From the NCBI RefSeq assembly GCF_014196845.1, contig NZ_JACIEM010000005.1, forward strand, positions 539,532-603,531: a stretch of 64,000 bases of DNA, written 5' to 3'. The notes under the pieces are model-generated. The model did not search any database. It was given only the letters and a program-made list of their open reading frames with translations, and was not told where the DNA came from. Of the stretch, positions 7,529 through 17,317 are shown piece by piece. The stretch comes from Aurantimonas endophytica. GTDB taxonomy: Bacteria > Pseudomonadota > Alphaproteobacteria > Rhizobiales > Rhizobiaceae. A program made the position numbers and the translations under genes. How positions within the stretch are numbered: the stretch's first letter is position 1; each line of letters opens with the position of its first letter.

Positions 7529-9907
7529 ATGAAGGGGTGGACGCGCCGGATGACAGGCATCGAGGCAACGAACGGATATATCGCCCTCGCTCTGCCGTTC
7601 CTCGCTGCGGCCTTGGCACCTCTCCTCACTCGCGTCCTCGGCCAGCATGCCGCCTGGCCCCTGGCGATTGCCCCCGCGGCGGCGTTCTTCATCCTGTTCG
7701 GCGCGGTGCCCGGCGTTTCGGCCGGCGACGTCTTCCTGTTCGGCTTCGACTGGATCCCATCCTTCGACATCCGCTTCTCGTTCCGGCTGGACGGGCTCTC
7801 GACCGTCTTCGGCCTGCTGATCACGGGCATCGGCACCCTGATCGTGCTCTATTCCGGCGGCTATCTCGCCGGACACAAGGACCAGGGGCGCTTCTTCTCC
7901 TTCATCTTCCTGTTCATGGGCTCGATGCTCGGCCTAGTGCTCGCCGACGATCTGATGACGCTGTTCGTCTACTGGGAACTGACGTCGATCACGTCGTTCC
8001 TGCTGATCGGCTTCGACCATCACCGGGAAGCGGCCCGGCGCGGCGCGATCCAGGCGCTGGTCATCACCGGCGGCGGTGGTCTGGCGCTGCTGGCCGGCTT
8101 CATCGTGATCCGCGAACTCACCGGCCTTGCCTCGATGACCGAGGTGCTGGCGGCGGGCGACGCGCTGCGCGACAGCGCGCTGTACGTGCCGATCCTGATC
8201 CTCGTCCTCTGCGGCGCCTTCACGAAATCCGCGCAGATGCCGTTCCACGTCTGGCTGCCCAACGCCATGGAAGCGCCGACGCCGGTCTCGGCCTACCTGC
8301 ACTCGGCGACGATGGTGAAGGCCGGCATCTACCTGCTGCTGCGCTTCCATCCGGCGCTGGGCGACACGGCGCTCTGGACGACGATCCTCCCGGCCTTCGG
8401 CGCGGTGACTCTGGTCGTCGGCGCGCTGCTCGCGCTCCGCGCCACGGACATCAAGATCACGCTCGCTTATACGACGGTCGCCTCGCTGGGACTGCTGGTC
8501 ATGCTGATCGGCGTCGGCACGGAGACCGCGATCATCGCGGCGGTGCTCTATCTGATCGCCCACTCGCTGTTCAAGGGCGGCCTGTTCATGGTGGCGGGCT
8601 CGGTCGACCATGGCGCCCACACGCGCGAGATCGAGAAGCTCGGCGGGCTCGGCCGGGCGATGCCGATCACCTTCGCGGCCGCCATGCTGTGCGCGCTGTC
8701 GATGGGCGGCGTCACGCCCTTCGTCGGCTTCCTCGCCAAGGAAGAGATCTATCACGCGCTGGAATATGCCGATCCATACTACGTCGCGCTGATGATCGCT
8801 GCGATCGTCGGCAACGCGCTGATGTTCGCGGCGGCCTTCATCGTCGCGCTGAAGCCTTTCGTCGGCCGGATGCCCGAGACGATCCATCATCCGCATGAGG
8901 GCAGCCTCACCATCTGGATCGGGCCGCTCATCCTCGGTGTCGCCGGTCTCGTCGGCGCCTTGTTCTACGCGACCTATCACCAGCTCTTCACCATGCCGAT
9001 GGCGTCCGCTGCCGTCGGCGCGCCGGTTGAGATCGGGATCGGCTGGGTGCCGCATCTCAACCTCGCCTTCGCGCTCTCGATGGCAACGGTGGTACTCGGC
9101 ATCGTGATCTACCTCCTGTCCGCACGGCTTCGCGCCGGCATCGCCGGCTTCCTCGCTGCCGTCGGCTGGGGACCGGACAAAGGCTTCGACCAGGCGATGC
9201 GCGGGCTGATCCGCGCTGCCGTCAGGATCACCCGGCTGCTGCAGCCGGGGCATCTCGATCAGTACATGGCGGTCACCATCGCGGTGATCATCGCGGCCCT
9301 GTTCGGCCCGCTCATCTACACGGGCGGGTGGCCGGCGATCCCGGCATTCCCCCGCCTGCATTTCTACGAATGGGCGGTCTTCGCCCTTCTTCTGGCGGGT
9401 ATCCTGCCGGTCGTGCTGGCGACCAACCGGCTGACCGCCATCCTCTCGCTCGGCATCCAGGGCTTCGCGGTGGCGCTGATCTTCATGCTGCTCGGCGCGC
9501 CGGACCTGTCCTTCACCCAGTTCATGGTGGAGACGCTGTCGGTCGTCATCCTGGCGCTGGCGATGACCCGGCTGAAGCTGTCGGTCGCCGATCACCGCCC
9601 GCTGCGTGACAAGGTGCAGGCGGGTGTCCTGGCCATCGCCGCGGGGTCCGGCTTCGGGCTGTTCCTGCTGTCGATCGCCCAGCGGCCGTTCGACCGCACC
9701 CTGTCCGATTTCTTCGAGCGCTACAGCTACGCGATCGCCCACGGGCGCAACATCGTCAACGTCATCCTGGTCGACTTCCGCGGGGTGGATACGATGGGCG
9801 AGATCGCCGTGGTGATGGTGACCGGCCTCGCCGTCCTGGCGCTCATCCGGATCCGCGTCGGGCCCAAGGGCGTGCGCTATCCCGATCCGCTGGAGAAGAC
9901 GCCGTGA
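7529..9907 (+). CDS. mrpA: Na+/H+ antiporter subunit A (Mrp/Mnh/Pha)
   Basis: This 792-residue inner-membrane protein is the largest subunit of the Mrp cation/proton antiporter. It is related to NuoL: the proton-conducting core (about 110-420) has the typical segments [20 protein letters not shown] and [12 protein letters not shown]. The C-terminal part (about 600-780) has the MrpA-specific DUF4040 region ([18 protein letters not shown]) and a final segment with [20 protein letters not shown]. The complex exports Na+ or K+ against protons for pH and salt tolerance. The start may be ATG at 7529 or ATG at 7550; neither has a strong ribosome site. It overlaps mrpB by GTGA. In many rhizobia A and B are fused, but here they are separate genes. 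Confidence 0.93.
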   Translation: MKGWTRRMTGIEATNGYIALALPFLAAALAPLLTRVLGQHAAWPLAIAPAAAFFILFGAVPGVSAGDVFLFGFDWIPSFDIRFSFRLDGLSTVFGLLITGIGTLIVLYSGGYLAGHKDQGRFFSFIFLFMGSMLGLVLADDLMTLFVYWELTSITSFLLIGFDHHREAARRGAIQALVITGGGGLALLAGFIVIRELTGLASMTEVLAAGDALRDSALYVPILILVLCGAFTKSAQMPFHVWLPNAMEAPTPVSAYLHSATMVKAGIYLLLRFHPALGDTALWTTILPAFGAVTLVVGALLALRATDIKITLAYTTVASLGLLVMLIGVGTETAIIAAVLYLIAHSLFKGGLFMVAGSVDHGAHTREIEKLGGLGRAMPITFAAAMLCALSMGGVTPFVGFLAKEEIYHALEYADPYYVALMIAAIVGNALMFAAAFIVALKPFVGRMPETIHHPHEGSLTIWIGPLILGVAGLVGALFYATYHQLFTMPMASAAVGAPVEIGIGWVPHLNLAFALSMATVVLGIVIYLLSARLRAGIAGFLAAVGWGPDKGFDQAMRGLIRAAVRITRLLQPGHLDQYMAVTIAVIIAALFGPLIYTGGWPAIPAFPRLHFYEWAVFALLLAGILPVVLATNRLTAILSLGIQGFAVALIFMLLGAPDLSFTQFMVETLSVVILALAMTRLKLSVADHRPLRDKVQAGVLAIAAGSGFGLFLLSIAQRPFDRTLSDFFERYSYAIAHGRNIVNVILVDFRGVDTMGEIAVVMVTGLAVLALIRIRVGPKGVRYPDPLEKTP

Positions 9908-10323
9908 GGACGATCATCTTCCGCACCGTCGCGCCGTATCTCACGAGCCTGATGGTGCTGTTCTCGATCTTCGTGCTGCTGCGCGGCCACAACGAGGCCG
10001 GCGGCGGGTTCATCGGCGGGCTGATCGCCGCCTCGGCCTTCGGCATATACGGCATCGCCTGCGGCGTCGGCCCGGTGCGGCGGGCGATGTATTTCCATCC
10101 GATGTCGGTAGCCGCGGCCGGCCTGATGCTGGCAGTGCTGTCGGGTGTCGCCTCGCTCGTGGTGTCGGCACAGTTTCTCACCGGCCTCTGGGCATTCCCG
10201 CAGATCCTCGGCAGCGAGGTCGCGATCTCGACGCCGCTGTTCTTCGACATCGGCGTCTATCTCGTGGTCCTCGGCGCCATCAGCTCGATCGCCCTCGCCC
10301 TCGAGGAAAGGGATACCGACTGA
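9904..10323 (+). CDS. mrpB: Na+/H+ antiporter subunit B
   Basis: This 139-residue membrane protein of the MnhB family is a structural subunit of the Mrp antiporter. Four transmembrane segments are visible. The conserved [15 protein letters not shown] (about 28-42) is the family signature. Translation starts at GTG, which overlaps the mrpA stop codon as GTGA, so it is likely coupled. Its stop codon overlaps the mrpC start by one base. Length and position between A and C leave little doubt. Confidence 0.93.
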   Translation: MRTIIFRTVAPYLTSLMVLFSIFVLLRGHNEAGGGFIGGLIAASAFGIYGIACGVGPVRRAMYFHPMSVAAAGLMLAVLSGVASLVVSAQFLTGLWAFPQILGSEVAISTPLFFDIGVYLVVLGAISSIALALEERDTD

Positions 10324-10700
10324 TGGAAACCGTCCTTTCCCTCGCCGTCGCCTGCCTGCTCGCCGCCGCCGTCTATCTCCTGACTTCGCGGCGGATCATC
10401 CGGATGCTGCTCGGGGTCGTGCTGCTCGGCAACGCCGTCAATCTCTTGATCTTCACCGCTGGCCGCATCGGGCCAAGCGCGCCGCCGATCATTCCCGGGA
10501 ATCTGTCGGTTCCCGAGGGCCTGATCGCCAACCCGCTGCCGCAGGCGCTGATCCTGACCGCGATCGTGATCTCGTTCTCCTTCTTCGCCTTCCTGCTGGT
10601 GCTGACCTACCGCACCTACGAGGATCTGGAGACCGACAACACCGACGAGATGCGTCTCGCCGAACCTGAAGAAGAGGGGCTCCCGCCCCTTGGCTACTGA
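10323..10700 (+). CDS. mrpC: Na+/H+ antiporter subunit C
   Basis: This 125-residue NuoK-like membrane subunit has three transmembrane segments. The core GVVLLGNAVNLLIFTAG (about 33-49) is typical of MnhC/NuoK proteins. The acidic C-terminal tail is cytosolic. It starts on the last base of the mrpB stop codon (TGATG), a sign of coupled translation. It sits directly before mrpD in the canonical order. Confidence 0.93.
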   Translation: METVLSLAVACLLAAAVYLLTSRRIIRMLLGVVLLGNAVNLLIFTAGRIGPSAPPIIPGNLSVPEGLIANPLPQALILTAIVISFSFFAFLLVLTYRTYEDLETDNTDEMRLAEPEEEGLPPLGY

Positions 10701-10701
10701 C

Positions 10702-12393
10702 ATGGAGGCGACGAGCCCGAGCGTGGAATACAGCCTGGAGATGCTGAAGGCGGAGGCGATGGTCACCGCCCCGGTCGCCGCGTCCGACTATCTGATCATC
10801 CTGCCTATCCTCGTCTGCTTCATCTTCGGCGCCGGCCTCCTGATGATGCGCAAGCGCGTGACCCAGCAGGCCTATTTCGCGATACCGGGACTCGTCCTGC
10901 TGTTCGCCATCGACGTCGCGGTGCTCCTCAAGGTCGCGGCCGAGGGGCCATGGACGATGATGATGGGGGGCTGGAAGCCGCCTTTCGGCATCGCCTTCAC
11001 CGTCGACATGATGGGGGCGCTCTTCCTGGCTGTCTCGGGTTTCGTCGCGCTGGCCTGCGGCATCTATGCGGTCGCGTCGATCAGCAGCACCGAGCGGCGC
11101 TACGGCTTCTTCCCGTTCATGTTCCTGATGATGGGCGGGGTATCGGGGGCGTTCCTCACCGGCGACGTCTTCAACCTCTATGTCTGGTTCGAGGTGCTGC
11201 TGATCGGCTCGTTCGGCTTGCTGATCCTCGGCTCCCAGCACAACCAGCTCGACGGCGCCACGAAATACTGCTTCCTCAACCTCGTCGGCACGACGCTGTT
11301 CCTGATCGCTACCGGCTATCTCTACGGCGTGTTCGGCACGCTCAACATGGCTGACATCGCCATCAAGGCGGCGGCGATGGAGAACGACAGCGCCGTCTAC
11401 GTCATCGGCGTGCTCTATCTGGCCTCGCTGTCGCTGAAGGCGGCGGCGTTCCCGTTGAATTTCTGGCTGCCGGCCTCCTACCACACACCGCGCTTCGTGG
11501 TGTCGGCGCTGTTTGCCGGGCTGCTGACCAAGGTGGGCGTCTACGCGCTGATCCGTCTCCTGCTGATGCTGTTCCCGGTCGAACATGCGGGCGTCACACC
11601 CGTGATCGCCTGGATCGCCGGCCTGACGATGATGGTGGGCGCGCTCGGGGCGCTGGCCCAGAGCGACCTGAGACGGCTCCTGAACTACATGGTCATCGCC
11701 GGCATCGGCACGATCATGGCGGGGCTCGCCTTGCCGCAGGTCGCAGAGGTGATGGTGGCGCAGGCGGGACCCGCAGGTGAACTCGCGGCGGCGGCTTCGA
11801 CGGCGGCCGGCGCGATGCAGACGGGCCTTTCCGGGTCGATCTATTACGCGCTGCATTCGATCGTGGTGATGACGGCGCTGTATCTGACGGCTGGTGTCGC
11901 GGCGTCGCTGACGGGGTCGTCGTCGCTTGCGCAGATGGGCGGGCTGTGGCGCAGCACGCCGCTGCTCGCCGCCCTAATGCTGGTCTTCCTGTTCGCCGTT
12001 TCCGGGCTGCCGCCCTTCTCCGGCTTCTGGCCGAAGGTCGCGCTGGTGCGGGCGACGATCATTGCCGACATGCCCTGGCTCGCGGCCGCCATCCTGGTCT
12101 CGGGATTTCTGATGACCGTGGCCAGTGCCCGGATCTTCGCGCTGGCCTTCTGGCGCCCCGCGCCGGAGGTGGCGGAAGCGAGCGGCACCGAAGCAGCGCA
12201 GGCGCCGCATCCCTCGGCCCCGGCGCCCGGTCTCTACGGTTCCTGGTCGCTGGTCCCGCTCCTCGGCCTGACGGTCTTCGTGCTGGCTGCAGGCCTCTGG
12301 CCGGAATGGCTGGCACGGTTGACCGACGCGGCGGCAGCAGGCGTCATCGACCCTGCGGCCTATCTGTCGTCGGTGTTCGGAGACGCCCCATGA
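10702..12393 (+). CDS. mrpD: Na+/H+ antiporter subunit D
   Basis: This 563-residue NuoN/NuoM-like proton-translocating subunit has about 14 transmembrane segments. Family segments include FPLNFWLPASYHTPRFVVSA (about 243-262) and a second antiporter motif near FSGFWPKVALVRATI (about 435-450). It forms the second ion channel of the complex alongside subunit A. The start could be ATG at 10702 or an in-frame TTG at 10690 that overlaps mrpC and has GAGGGG upstream; the ATG is preferred here without strong proof. The stop codon overlaps the mrpE start as ATGA. Confidence 0.92.
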   Translation: MEATSPSVEYSLEMLKAEAMVTAPVAASDYLIILPILVCFIFGAGLLMMRKRVTQQAYFAIPGLVLLFAIDVAVLLKVAAEGPWTMMMGGWKPPFGIAFTVDMMGALFLAVSGFVALACGIYAVASISSTERRYGFFPFMFLMMGGVSGAFLTGDVFNLYVWFEVLLIGSFGLLILGSQHNQLDGATKYCFLNLVGTTLFLIATGYLYGVFGTLNMADIAIKAAAMENDSAVYVIGVLYLASLSLKAAAFPLNFWLPASYHTPRFVVSALFAGLLTKVGVYALIRLLLMLFPVEHAGVTPVIAWIAGLTMMVGALGALAQSDLRRLLNYMVIAGIGTIMAGLALPQVAEVMVAQAGPAGELAAAASTAAGAMQTGLSGSIYYALHSIVVMTALYLTAGVAASLTGSSSLAQMGGLWRSTPLLAALMLVFLFAVSGLPPFSGFWPKVALVRATIIADMPWLAAAILVSGFLMTVASARIFALAFWRPAPEVAEASGTEAAQAPHPSAPAPGLYGSWSLVPLLGLTVFVLAAGLWPEWLARLTDAAAAGVIDPAAYLSSVFGDAP

Positions 12394-12860
12394 CCATGCT
12401 GCTGTTCAACCTCGTCCTGGCGCTGATGTGGGTGGTCGTCTCCGGCTCGTTCACCCTCCTGAATCTTCTGTTCGGCTTCCTGCTCGGCGCCGCGGCTCTG
12501 TATCTGATCCGCGAAGAGGGCAACATGAGTTATATCGGGCGGGCGCGGCTCGGTTTCTCGCTGTTCCTCCTGTTCCTGCTCGAGCTGCTCAAGTCGGCGT
12601 GGCGGGTGGCGGTCATGGTGCTCAGCCCCAACATGAACCTGAAGCCGGGGATCCTGGCCTTCCCGCTCAGGGTCAAGAGCGATGCGGAGATCACGCTGCT
12701 CGCCAACATGATCACCCTGACGCCGGGGACGTTGTCGATCGACGTCTCGGAAGACCGGTCGACACTCTACGTCCATGCTTTCGACTGCTCCGATCCCGAG
12801 GCGGCAAAGGCCGACATCCGTGACGGGTTCGAAGCCAAGATCCTGGAGGTCTTCCGATGA
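12390..12860 (+). CDS. mrpE: Na+/H+ antiporter subunit E
   Basis: This 156-residue MnhE-family subunit has two or three N-terminal transmembrane segments followed by a cytosolic domain. The segment [14 protein letters not shown] (about 109-122) is a family signature. The ATG overlaps the mrpD stop as ATGA and the gene ends in ATGA with mrpF, so translation is coupled through D-E-F-G. The subunit helps assemble and stabilise the antiporter. Confidence 0.92.
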   Translation: MTMLLFNLVLALMWVVVSGSFTLLNLLFGFLLGAAALYLIREEGNMSYIGRARLGFSLFLLFLLELLKSAWRVAVMVLSPNMNLKPGILAFPLRVKSDAEITLLANMITLTPGTLSIDVSEDRSTLYVHAFDCSDPEAAKADIRDGFEAKILEVFR

Positions 12861-13219
12861 ACCTGCATGATTTCGCCGTCGCGTTCTTCGCGCTGGCGCT
12901 CACCGGCGCGCTAGTCCTGCTCTGCATCGCCTTCCTGCTGACGGTAACCCGCATCCTGCTGGGGCCGACCCTGCCGGACCGGGTGCTGGGCCTGGACGTG
13001 CTGACCAACGTGGCGATCGGCTTCATCGCGGTGATCGCACTCGACAGCGGCTATACGCTCTACGTGGACGTCGCGATCGGGCTTTGTCTCGTCGGTTTCC
13101 TGGCCACCGTCGCCTTTGCGCGTTTCATACTCTCGCGCGGCAAGACGGAGCACTTGCGGCGCGAGGCGCGTGCGGGGATCGACGCCGAAGCCGGCCTTTC
13201 GGGAGGCCAGCGGCCATGA
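12857..13219 (+). CDS. mrpF: Na+/H+ antiporter subunit F
   Basis: This 120-residue membrane subunit has three transmembrane segments. The motif [18 protein letters not shown] (about 31-48) is diagnostic for MnhF. A charged C-terminal tail follows and is longer than in many relatives, which are near 90-100 residues. It overlaps both mrpE and mrpG by four bases. Confidence 0.92.
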   Translation: MNLHDFAVAFFALALTGALVLLCIAFLLTVTRILLGPTLPDRVLGLDVLTNVAIGFIAVIALDSGYTLYVDVAIGLCLVGFLATVAFARFILSRGKTEHLRREARAGIDAEAGLSGGQRP

Positions 13220-13623
13220 TCGGTGACCTCGTCCTGATCCTCGCCGGGCTGCTTGTCCTGGCCGGCTCCGCCTTCGCCGCGGTCGCCGCACTCGGCATCC
13301 TTCGCCTGCCCGACGTCTATACGCGCATGCACTCGGCTTCCAAGGCTGGCGCAGTCGGGGCGGGGATGCTGCTCCTGGCGCTGGCGCTGACCGCCGACTC
13401 GACGCCCACGGCGCTCAGGGCGCTGGCTGCCGTCGTATTCATCCTGCTGACCGCGCCGCTCGCCGCCCATCTCCTCGCCAAGGCGGCCTATTCGGTCGGC
13501 TACAAGCTTGGACCGGAATCGGTTCTCGACGAGATGCCGCCACCGCGGCCGACGAATGTCGGCACAGACGCGCCAGCGGACGCGCGCAATGCCTCGCCGC
13601 AGCCGGCGATCGATCAGCCGTGA
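13216..13623 (+). CDS. mrpG: Na+/H+ antiporter subunit G
   Basis: This 135-residue final subunit of the Mrp complex has three transmembrane segments. [20 protein letters not shown] (about 25-44) is the MnhG signature. The C-terminal 40 residues are polar and proline-rich and are probably cytosolic. It starts by ATGA overlap with mrpF. The operon appears to continue into a DUF423 gene 25 bases later. Confidence 0.92.
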   Translation: MIGDLVLILAGLLVLAGSAFAAVAALGILRLPDVYTRMHSASKAGAVGAGMLLLALALTADSTPTALRALAAVVFILLTAPLAAHLLAKAAYSVGYKLGPESVLDEMPPPRPTNVGTDAPADARNASPQPAIDQP

Positions 13624-13648
13624 TGCGCAACGGCTGCGGGGTCGCTTG

Positions 13649-14047
13649 ATGGCCGCGCTGCTCGTCCTGTTTGCCGGGCTGTTCGGCGCAGCCGGCGTCG
13701 CCGGCGCGGCGCTCGCAGCGCATGGCGGGGATGTGCGGCTGGTGGCCACCGCCGCCGCCATCGCGCTCGTTCATGCACCGGCGTTGCTTGGTCTGGCGGC
13801 CCTGCGGCCATTCTTGGGACGCTGGGCAGACGCAGGCGGGCTGGTGATGATCGTCGGGACGCTGCTGTTCTCGGGCGATCTCGCCGCCCGCGTCGTCCTC
13901 GGCGACCGGCTGTTTGCCAATGCGGCGCCGATCGGCGGCGGACTGCTCATCGCCGCCTGGTCGATCGTCGCCCTGTCGGGGCTGGTGCAGGCGTTGCGCA
14001 CGGGGCGCACTGGCGATGGCAGGGGGGCCGACGATGAACGGCTTTGA
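13649..14047 (+). CDS. DUF423 family membrane protein
   Basis: This 132-residue protein has four transmembrane segments and resembles the DUF423 (YgdD/TMEM256) family, with the characteristic AAHG near the start (residues 22-25) and several small-residue-rich helices. The function of the family is not established. It follows mrpG by 25 bases and overlaps the SDR gene by 14 bases, so it may be transcribed with both. The ATG at 13649 was chosen because it directly precedes the first membrane helix; no strong ribosome site is seen. Confidence 0.7.
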   Translation: MAALLVLFAGLFGAAGVAGAALAAHGGDVRLVATAAAIALVHAPALLGLAALRPFLGRWADAGGLVMIVGTLLFSGDLAARVVLGDRLFANAAPIGGGLLIAAWSIVALSGLVQALRTGRTGDGRGADDERL

Positions 14048-14819
14048 CGCGAGCCTGTTCGCAGGCAAGACGATCGTGGTGACCGGCGCCGGCCGCGGTA
14101 TCGGCGCCGCCGTCGCGCGGGCATTTCTCGCCTGTGGCGCGACGGTCGTCGCCCATGCCGGGCGTTCGCTCGAGCATGCCGAGGCGGACCTTCTCGCCGA
14201 CCTGCTGCCGGCGCAACGCGATCGGCTGACGCTATTGACCGGCGACCTTGCCGCCATCGATGGCGGCGATCGGCTTGCCGCGGAAGTTCTCGCTTCGGCG
14301 TCGGGACCGATCCACGTGCTCGTCAACAATGCAGGAACCATGGGCGGGCGGGTCGCGGCCGTGGACGTGACGCCGGTGCAATACGACAAGGTGCTCGACC
14401 TCAACATCCGCTCGGTGGTGGCACTGACCACGGCGCTGCTGCCGGCGCTGAAGGCGGCGGGCGGCGCCGCGATCGTCAACACCTCGTCGATCTCGGCGAC
14501 GATCGGCGGCAGCCCCGGCTCGTCGCTCTATTCGGCTTCCAAGGCCTTCATCTCGACCTGGACGCGGGCGCTGGCCAAGGAGCTCGCGCCCGACGGCATT
14601 CGCGTCAACGCGGTCTCGCCCGGCACGATCATGACGGATTTCCACCGGCGCTATTCTTCGCCGGAGAAGCTAGAGGCGACCGCCGCAGCGATCCCCCTGC
14701 GCCGGCTCGGCACAGCCGAGGAATGCGCGCCGGCCTATCTGTTCCTGGCGAGCGATAGCCTGTCGGGCTACGTCACCGGGCAGGTCATCGAGGTCAATGG
14801 CGGCCAGTTCATGGGCTGA
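14034..14819 (+). CDS. SDR family oxidoreductase
   Basis: This 261-residue classical short-chain dehydrogenase/reductase is NAD(P)-dependent and cytosolic. The cofactor-binding TGAGRGIG is at residues 17-24, NNAG at 98-101, and the catalytic set is Ser151 or Ser152, Tyr166 and Lys170 (YSASK). The C-terminus ends VTGQVIEVNGGQFMG as in many family members. Substrate cannot be predicted. The start overlaps the DUF423 gene; the ATG at 14034 is the first that keeps the Rossmann strand complete. It is convergent with the DUF427 gene on the other strand. Confidence 0.88.
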   Translation: MNGFDASLFAGKTIVVTGAGRGIGAAVARAFLACGATVVAHAGRSLEHAEADLLADLLPAQRDRLTLLTGDLAAIDGGDRLAAEVLASASGPIHVLVNNAGTMGGRVAAVDVTPVQYDKVLDLNIRSVVALTTALLPALKAAGGAAIVNTSSISATIGGSPGSSLYSASKAFISTWTRALAKELAPDGIRVNAVSPGTIMTDFHRRYSSPEKLEATAAAIPLRRLGTAEECAPAYLFLASDSLSGYVTGQVIEVNGGQFMG

Positions 14820-14849
14820 CGCGACGCGTCGCGAGCCTGTCTGACGATC

Positions 14850-15368
14850 TTACCAGCCAGCCGTGCCCGGCGGTCCCTTGAACTGCCCCGCGACGTGGCT
14901 GGTGATCCAGCCGCCGTAGAAGCTGCCCTCCTGCGGGGTGACCTTCTCGCCGTCGACGAAGCAGGCATCCACACGCCCCGGATAGAACGCCACGTAGCCG
15001 GTGGCGGGAGCGAAGTCGGGCGCCGGGTGCGGATATGACCACGCCGCGTCATGCGACGCATGCTCGCCCTCGACCAGGTCGAAATACACCGCGCCGCCCT
15101 TCCATTCGCACAGCGTCCGCGCCGATGACGGCCTCAGGATGCCGGCCTCGATGTCGTCGGGCGGAAAGTAGTACGAGGGCGGATGGCTGGTCTCGATCGC
15201 CCGGAACCCGCGCCGCGTCTCGGCGATGGTCCGTCCGGCGAACTGCACCACCAGATGAAACGAGACAGGCTCGAGCCGGGCAGGGCGGGGAAAGTCCCAG
15301 ACGCTCTCCTGGCCGGGGCGGACCGGATCGGGGGTGGCGGGCAGGCGCGGGGGACGGGTCAATCGCAT
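14850..15368 (-). CDS. DUF427 domain protein
   Basis: This 172-residue protein has the DUF427 signature CEWKGGAVYFDL (about 88-99) and the later YVAFYPGRVDACFVDGEKV segment. The family is widespread in bacteria and has no agreed function; structures show a compact beta-rich fold. No signal peptide or membrane segment is visible. It stands alone on the minus strand between the SDR gene and prfC, 79 bases downstream of the prfC stop codon. Confidence 0.8.
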   Translation of the reverse strand: MRLTRPPRLPATPDPVRPGQESVWDFPRPARLEPVSFHLVVQFAGRTIAETRRGFRAIETSHPPSYYFPPDDIEAGILRPSSARTLCEWKGGAVYFDLVEGEHASHDAAWSYPHPAPDFAPATGYVAFYPGRVDACFVDGEKVTPQEGSFYGGWITSHVAGQFKGPPGTAGW

Positions 15369-15397
15369 GAGGCGAAGATAGTGCCGGACGCTCAGGT

Positions 15398-15425
15398 GTC
15401 CGCCGCGACATATCGCCGGGCGGAC
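15398..15425 (-). other. Imperfect hairpin between prfC and DUF427 gene
   Basis: Arms GTCCGCC/GGCGGAC and inner GCGA/TCGC surround a CATA loop, with a two-base bulge. The hairpin is 22 bases after the prfC stop on the transcribed strand. No T-run follows, so it is only a possible terminator or processing site. Confidence 0.3.
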
Positions 15426-15447
15426 GCGCGAGCGCCCACCGCGCGGC

Positions 15448-17082
15448 TCACATCGAGACGATCTCGCGGGTGGCGTCGAAGGCGATGTCCTTGTTGCGGT
15501 CCATCATGAAGCGCAGGTCCCAGCTGTCCTTGCAGAGATAGACCGGCCGCCCGTCGCGGTCGCGCGAGACATGGGTGATGTTCTCGCGGATGAAGGCCTG
15601 CAGCTTCGCGTCGTTCTCCGAGCGGATCCAGCGCGCGACGTTGAACGGCACCGGCTCGAAGCTGACATCGGCCTTGTACTCGCCGGCGATGCGCGAGGCG
15701 AGCACGTCGAGCTGCAGCGGCCCGACGACGCCGACGATCCAGTCCGAGCCGATCGACGGGCGGAACACCTGCACGAGGCCTTCCTCGGCGAGATCCTCCA
15801 GGCCCCGGCGCAGCTGCTTCAGCTTCATCGAGTCTTCCAGCCGCACCCGCCGCAGCACTTCCGGCGCGAAGGCCGGCAGGCCGGTGAAGCGGAAATTCTC
15901 GCCCTCGGTCAGCGTGTCGCCGACGCGGAGCGTGCCGTGGTTCGGGATGCCGATGACGTCGCCGGCATAGGCCTCCTCGGTCAGCGCCCGCTCCTGGGCG
16001 AAAAAGTAGATCGGGTTGGATACGGCGAGTTGCTTGCCGGACCGCACGTGGTCGAGCTTCATGCCGCGCCGGAAATGGCCCGAGCAGAACCGCACGAAGG
16101 CGACGCGGTCGCGGTGCTTGGGGTCCATGTTGGCCTGCACCTTGAAGACGAAGCCGGAGACCTTGTCGCCATCGGGATCGACCGGTCCCTTGTCGGAGGG
16201 CTGCGGGCGCGGCGACGGGGCGTGCTCGGCTATCACGTCCATCAGCTGGTCGACGGCGAAGTTCTGCAGCGCGCTGCCGAAGATCACCGGCGTTAGATGG
16301 CCCTGCCGGTAGGCCTCGGGGTCGAAGTCGGCATAGCCTTCGGCGGCGAGTTCGGCTGAATCGCGAAAGCCCGCGTAGATGTCCGCCGGCAGCGCCTTGA
16401 CCAGCGCCGGGTCGTCGAGTCCGCCGTCGTAATGCACGGTCTTGTCGCTGCCGGCGAACAGGAAGTCGTTGCTGGCAAGATTGTAGCAGCCCTTGAACAG
16501 CCCGCCCTGGCCGACCGGCCAGACCAGCGGCGCCACGGTGAGCGCCAGCTGCTCCTCGATCTCGTCGAGCAGTTCGAACGGGTCGCGGCCCTCGCGGTCG
16601 ACCTTGTTGACGAAGGTGATGATCGGGATATCGCGCAGCCGGCAGATCTCGAACAGCTTGCGGGTCTGCGCCTCGATGCCCTTGGCCGCGTCGATCACCA
16701 TGATCGCGCTGTCGACGGCGGTCAGCGTGCGGTAGGTGTCCTCGGAGAAGTCGCTATGGCCCGGCGTGTCGAGCAGGTTGAAGGTGATGCCGTCGCGCTC
16801 GAAGGTCATCACCGACGAGGTCACGGAGATGCCGCGGCTCTTCTCGATGTCCATCCAGTCGGACTTGGCGCGCCGGCCGTTGCCCTTGGAGCGCACCGCC
16901 CCGGCCATCTCGATGGCGCCGCCGGCCAGCAGCAGCTTCTCCGTCAGCGTCGTCTTGCCGGCATCGGGATGGGAGATGATCGCGAAGGTGCGGCGGCTGT
17001 GGTGCCCGACAGCTTCTTCCTTCGGCGCTGTGGCCGGAATCGTCTCGGAAAGGGCAGTCGCGCTCAAGATGTCATTCCCCAT
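15448..17082 (-). CDS. prfC: Peptide chain release factor 3
   Basis: This 544-residue translational GTPase recycles RF1/RF2 from the ribosome after termination. GTPase motifs are visible: G1 SHPDAGKTTL (about 36-45), the G2 region GISVTSS, G3 DTPGHSDF, and G4 NKVD. The C-terminal half matches RF3 domains II and III (SDWIVGVVGPLQLDVLASRI). The start at 17082 gives an N-terminal extension of about 15-20 residues compared with E. coli RF3. The frame stays open a further 47 codons upstream, but those residues are Arg/Pro-rich and unlike the family. Confidence 0.93.
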   Translation of the reverse strand: MGNDILSATALSETIPATAPKEEAVGHHSRRTFAIISHPDAGKTTLTEKLLLAGGAIEMAGAVRSKGNGRRAKSDWMDIEKSRGISVTSSVMTFERDGITFNLLDTPGHSDFSEDTYRTLTAVDSAIMVIDAAKGIEAQTRKLFEICRLRDIPIITFVNKVDREGRDPFELLDEIEEQLALTVAPLVWPVGQGGLFKGCYNLASNDFLFAGSDKTVHYDGGLDDPALVKALPADIYAGFRDSAELAAEGYADFDPEAYRQGHLTPVIFGSALQNFAVDQLMDVIAEHAPSPRPQPSDKGPVDPDGDKVSGFVFKVQANMDPKHRDRVAFVRFCSGHFRRGMKLDHVRSGKQLAVSNPIYFFAQERALTEEAYAGDVIGIPNHGTLRVGDTLTEGENFRFTGLPAFAPEVLRRVRLEDSMKLKQLRRGLEDLAEEGLVQVFRPSIGSDWIVGVVGPLQLDVLASRIAGEYKADVSFEPVPFNVARWIRSENDAKLQAFIRENITHVSRDRDGRPVYLCKDSWDLRFMMDRNKDIAFDATREIVSM

Positions 17083-17317
17083 TTGGCCTGCGGACAGTGC
17101 CGATGTGCCGGGCGGCCGACGGCGTCGCCCATGCGGCGCCACCTCCGTCACCTCTCGCATCGATGCCGGCAACTCGCGGGAAATAGTCGTTTTCTGCCGT
17201 GATTGCACGCGGCAGCGCTTCATTTCCGCGATTTGACCGCAGAATCCGCCGGCTCGACCGATGATCCGGCGACGTCCAGTCGGATCTTTGCCTTGTCTGC
17301 CGTGCCCGCAGTCCGCG

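Noticed and set aside
7934..9742. Long minus-strand frame opposite mrpA
   Set aside because: Its translation is a charged low-complexity chain (Asp, Arg, Gln, His) mirroring membrane-protein codons on the other strand.
14821..14832. 12-base palindrome GCGACGCGTCGC after the SDR gene
   Set aside because: It has no loop, no T-run and is a likely chance event in GC-rich DNA.
17083..17223. N-terminal extension of release factor 3 by 47 codons
   Set aside because: The residues are Arg/Pro-rich and unlike RF3; the ATG at 17082 gives close to the usual length.
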